A DNA stretch of 64,000 nucleotides from Chloroflexi bacterium AL-N1. GTDB taxonomy: Bacteria; Chloroflexota; Chloroflexia; Chloroflexales; Roseiflexaceae. The stretch is taken from the NCBI GenBank assembly GCA_013122435.1, contig WYDT01000011.1, positions 154,994 to 218,993 of the forward strand, in the 5' to 3' direction. This document shows positions 62,169-64,000 of the stretch, piece by piece. The position numbers and the translations under genes are program-made. Below the pieces are notes generated by a model. That model was not told where the DNA came from. It did no database searches and saw only the letters and a list, made by a program, of their open reading frames with translations. Numbering within the stretch: the stretch's first letter is position 1; each line of letters begins with the position of its first letter.

Positions 62169-62287
62169 GGCTAACGGCTGGAACTCAGGGGCGCAGAAGG
62201 CGATTGCGGAGTAATTTGAAACATTTTAAGACCACCTTTGCGTTTCGAGCAGGACGATTCTGCGTCCCGTGCAGCGTTTAGTTAGGT
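62169..62287 (-). other. attC recombination site 3
   Basis: Minus-strand order: ACCTAAC (62287-62281, exact RYYYAAC) to GTTAGCC (62175-62169). Arms GCTGCACGGGACGCAGAA and TTCTGCGCCCCTGAGTTCCA pair imperfectly with extra bases on one side, as in attC. Length 119. Confidence 0.85.
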
Positions 62288-62312
62288 GGCAATCCAATCG
62301 CAGCGATTGGAT

Positions 62313-63125
62313 TTAGTTGATTAATACTACCTTTGTAATTGCCCACACTTTGTTAGGAAAATCGAATAACCAGTTCGCTTTCTTTCGCGTCGTGTAACCC
62401 AGCAGTAAATTCATAGGCTTTTCAAGCGATGCGTTCATTCTCGAAAAGTCAATGCCGACAACCTTATGAGGGGAAAACGCTTCTCTCCCTATCACTGAGG
62501 CTGCCATCATAAACTCAGAGGTTTCTAGTTTAGACCCTGTAGCGTCCGTGCCGACAGACGTCCCTATTTCCTCAAAAAGCGTCGGGTGTTTTTCAATAAA
62601 GTTTGTATCTACAGCCGTTACACCTGAGCCCGTGTCCCAGACAGCTTCAGCCTTTATTTCACCAAACTGAACATTTACATAAGGATGAAACCCCGCATCG
62701 AGAAATAACTTATGTAGACCAAGGTTGCCCACAAACGAATCAGCTAAATCAATCACAAGCTTGTTTTCATCAAAAATAAAGTGACAGCAATAATCCTTTA
62801 ATATGTCCATACCTATAAGATTATGTGCTTCTTGATTGGCTTTTGCCATACGCTCAACAGAGTAATTCTCTTTCACCAGTGAGCCAATCTCGAGCCGAGG
62901 CAAGGCAATGATGTCACTCTGGCTCTCCGCGAAAACCCCAGATATCTTGCTGTTTTCAACAGTTTCAAATTTAGCCGTATAATTATCATAGCGAACGCTC
63001 GTTTTGGCTGCGCCAGTGTCTAGCAAAAACTTTTGATTGTGCCCCTCGAGCACCCCGTCAACCAGCACCTCAGCTACTTCTGTATCCTCTGAGTCGATTT
63101 CAATACTGAGTGGTATTTCTATCAT
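62313..63125 (-). CDS. retropepsin-like aspartic protease with two DTG motifs, in a cassette
   Basis: A 270-residue protein with two homologous halves. Half 1 has KFLLDTGAAKTSV (Asp36) and the flap-partner motif NLIGMDILKDY (about 103-113). Half 2 has AEAVWDTGSGVTAVD (Asp164) and VVGIDF (about 222). Two D-T-G(S/A) motifs with hydrophobic-G-h-D partners are the aspartic protease pattern, here in one chain, like pepsin but in retropepsin-sized halves. No signal peptide, so it should be cytoplasmic. AGGAAAATGA precedes the ATG. It fills its own cassette between attC4 and attC3. Target unknown. Confidence 0.8.
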   Translation of the reverse strand: MIEIPLSIEIDSEDTEVAEVLVDGVLEGHNQKFLLDTGAAKTSVRYDNYTAKFETVENSKISGVFAESQSDIIALPRLEIGSLVKENYSVERMAKANQEAHNLIGMDILKDYCCHFIFDENKLVIDLADSFVGNLGLHKLFLDAGFHPYVNVQFGEIKAEAVWDTGSGVTAVDTNFIEKHPTLFEEIGTSVGTDATGSKLETSEFMMAASVIGREAFSPHKVVGIDFSRMNASLEKPMNLLLGYTTRKKANWLFDFPNKVWAITKVVLIN

Positions 63126-63159
63126 TCATTTTCCTACCTTGCTGAGGCTTCACAATGCC

Positions 63160-63336
63160 ACCTAACGTTAAAGCTGAGCTGCAGGCGGACTGCGTCATAC
63201 CCAAACCTGGGGCGGATCAGTAGGAAAGAGTAGAGCCAGTAAGAAGTACCCTTCGCAGTCCATCAATCAAGAATGCCCGACCAGAGCACCCGCAACAGCA
63301 AGCAGTTCGCCTGTCTGCTCCAGCGCTTTGTTAGGG
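63160..63336 (-). other. attC recombination site 4
   Basis: Minus-strand order: CCCTAACAAAGCGCTGGAGC (from 63336) to CAGCTCAGCTTTAACGTTAG and GTTAGGT (63166-63160). Arms GCTGGAGCAGACAGGCGAACT and AGTCCGCCTGCAGCTCAGC pair with extrahelical bases; an inner GACTGCG/CGCAGTC stem adds to the 177-base, VCR-sized structure. Confidence 0.85.
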
Positions 63337-64000
63337 GACGTTGTTTGCGTAGGCCAACATCATATCTTGCCGCAAAAGCCGTACAAATAGAAGAATAAAC
63401 CATCATCCAACACCATAACAATAGCCTGTTTACTCCTATATTTCTACATGTTGAGAGTTCATGAGATTCCTTGTGAAGTTCTATTTCACCATCCATTCTA
63501 TCCTTTCGGCAATTCCAACCTTTCAGAATTTCTATATTCTGCTGTCACTCTATCCTTTTAGAATTTCTATACCCTGTTCATTCCATCGATATATTCGACA
63601 TTTACAACACATAGATAGAAAGAAAGAAAGAATCTCAACATCCCCTACGATTGGGAACCTTTTTTATACATCTCTACAAGAACAGCCCGAATATGGGTCG
63701 GTGGTGGGGTTTGGGATGGAAAGAATGGTTTGGATGAGTTCCTGTGGAGCGTCTTTCCAGAAACCACTGGGCTTCGCAACAGAATTTCTATACCCTGTTC
63801 TACCCAACATCATCAGAAAAAAGCATCATGAAAACCCCCTATTCTTCTATCTTTTAGCACTTCAAAACATCATCTCAAAACAACACTTCAACAGTGAAAT
63901 ATCAGACGCACCCTAACCACCTGGCTAACTGGACCGCAGCACTACGGACAAGAATACACCGACTAGAACCACTCGTCAAGCGTGAAACCAACATCGAAAA
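63337..64000. other. AT-rich non-coding end of the window
   Basis: No gene, integrase or attI was recognised in these 664 bases. AGAATTTCTATACCCTGTTC occurs at 63560-63579 and 63781-63800, with a degenerate copy at 63525-63544, and there is an AGAA/GAAA microsatellite near 63615-63632. CCCTAAC at about 63913-63919 could begin another attC-like site, but the rest lies beyond the window. Confidence 0.5.

Noticed and set aside
63337..64000. Integron integrase or attI at the right edge
   Set aside because: The only sizeable open frame (63461-63916) lacks any tyrosine-recombinase motif, so no platform can be claimed inside the window.

Overview
The window looks like a chromosomal stretch of a Chloroflexota bacterium, plausibly class Chloroflexia, at roughly 50% GC. 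This is inference from gene content and was not tested. The clues are: a coproporphyrin-type heme pathway (HemQ with a soluble HemH and a HemY-type oxidase) of the kind found in monoderm bacteria; a secreted delta-60 repeat protein ending in VYLPLTSR, a C-terminus I associate with exported Chloroflexota proteins; split methylmalonyl-CoA mutase subunits with MeaB; and a SulP-rhodanese fusion. No rRNA, tRNA or CRISPR array was found.

Layout. 1-5.8 kb: a class V aminotransferase, then a compact biotin operon bioF-bioA-bioD-bioB. 6-16 kb: an ANTAR response regulator, GlpX-type fructose bisphosphatase coupled to a SulP-STAS-rhodanese protein, a secreted delta-60 protein, a CTP-dependent lipid kinase relative, recJ and a membrane-anchored pseudokinase with a DnaJ-like zinc domain. 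16.4-28.8 kb: a long minus-strand heme cluster (hemY, a MerR-like regulator, hemA, hemQ, hemE, a GNAT gene, hemH, hemC, hemD, a DUF1990 gene, hemB, hemL), headed by a clear TTGACA-17-TATACT promoter. Together these genes cover glutamyl-tRNA to heme through coproporphyrin. 29-31.3 kb: a decayed cytochrome c-like gene. 31.6-40 kb: alr, an SDR with an altered active site, a DEAD-box helicase, an LLM flavoenzyme, a palindromic repeat, a P-loop kinase, an amidase with an early in-frame stop, DUF983 and small proteins.

40.5-43.8 kb is an acquired and decaying block of Firmicutes-like character: an unidentified fragment, a frameshifted cysteine-rich KTR gene, a drug-exporter type ABC permease (frameshifted) and ATPase, a pentapeptide-repeat protein and a PadR repressor with a dyad over its own promoter. 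44.6-50.1 kb holds mutA-mutB-meaB. 50.7-58.8 kb holds adk, glgA, a double solute-binding protein split by a frameshift, small secreted proteins, a PAS-LuxR regulator and an AraC regulator.

The most striking region is 59.1-63.3 kb. Four sites with the hallmarks of integron attC (terminal RYYYAAC/GTTRRRY boxes, imperfect inverted arms with unpaired bases, variable centres) lie in one orientation and separate minus-strand cassettes. From right to left these encode a two-motif aspartic protease, a membrane-anchored Hint-domain polymorphic toxin with an overlapping putative immunity gene, a GNAT acetyltransferase whose frame runs through its attC, and a GC-rich lipoprotein-like remnant. No integrase is visible, so this is either a CALIN (attC cluster without integrase) or the distal part of an integron whose platform lies beyond the right edge.

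Several accessory genes carry frameshifts or stops while the large metabolic genes are intact. This fits real decay of accessory DNA, but sequencing error cannot be excluded from the sequence alone.
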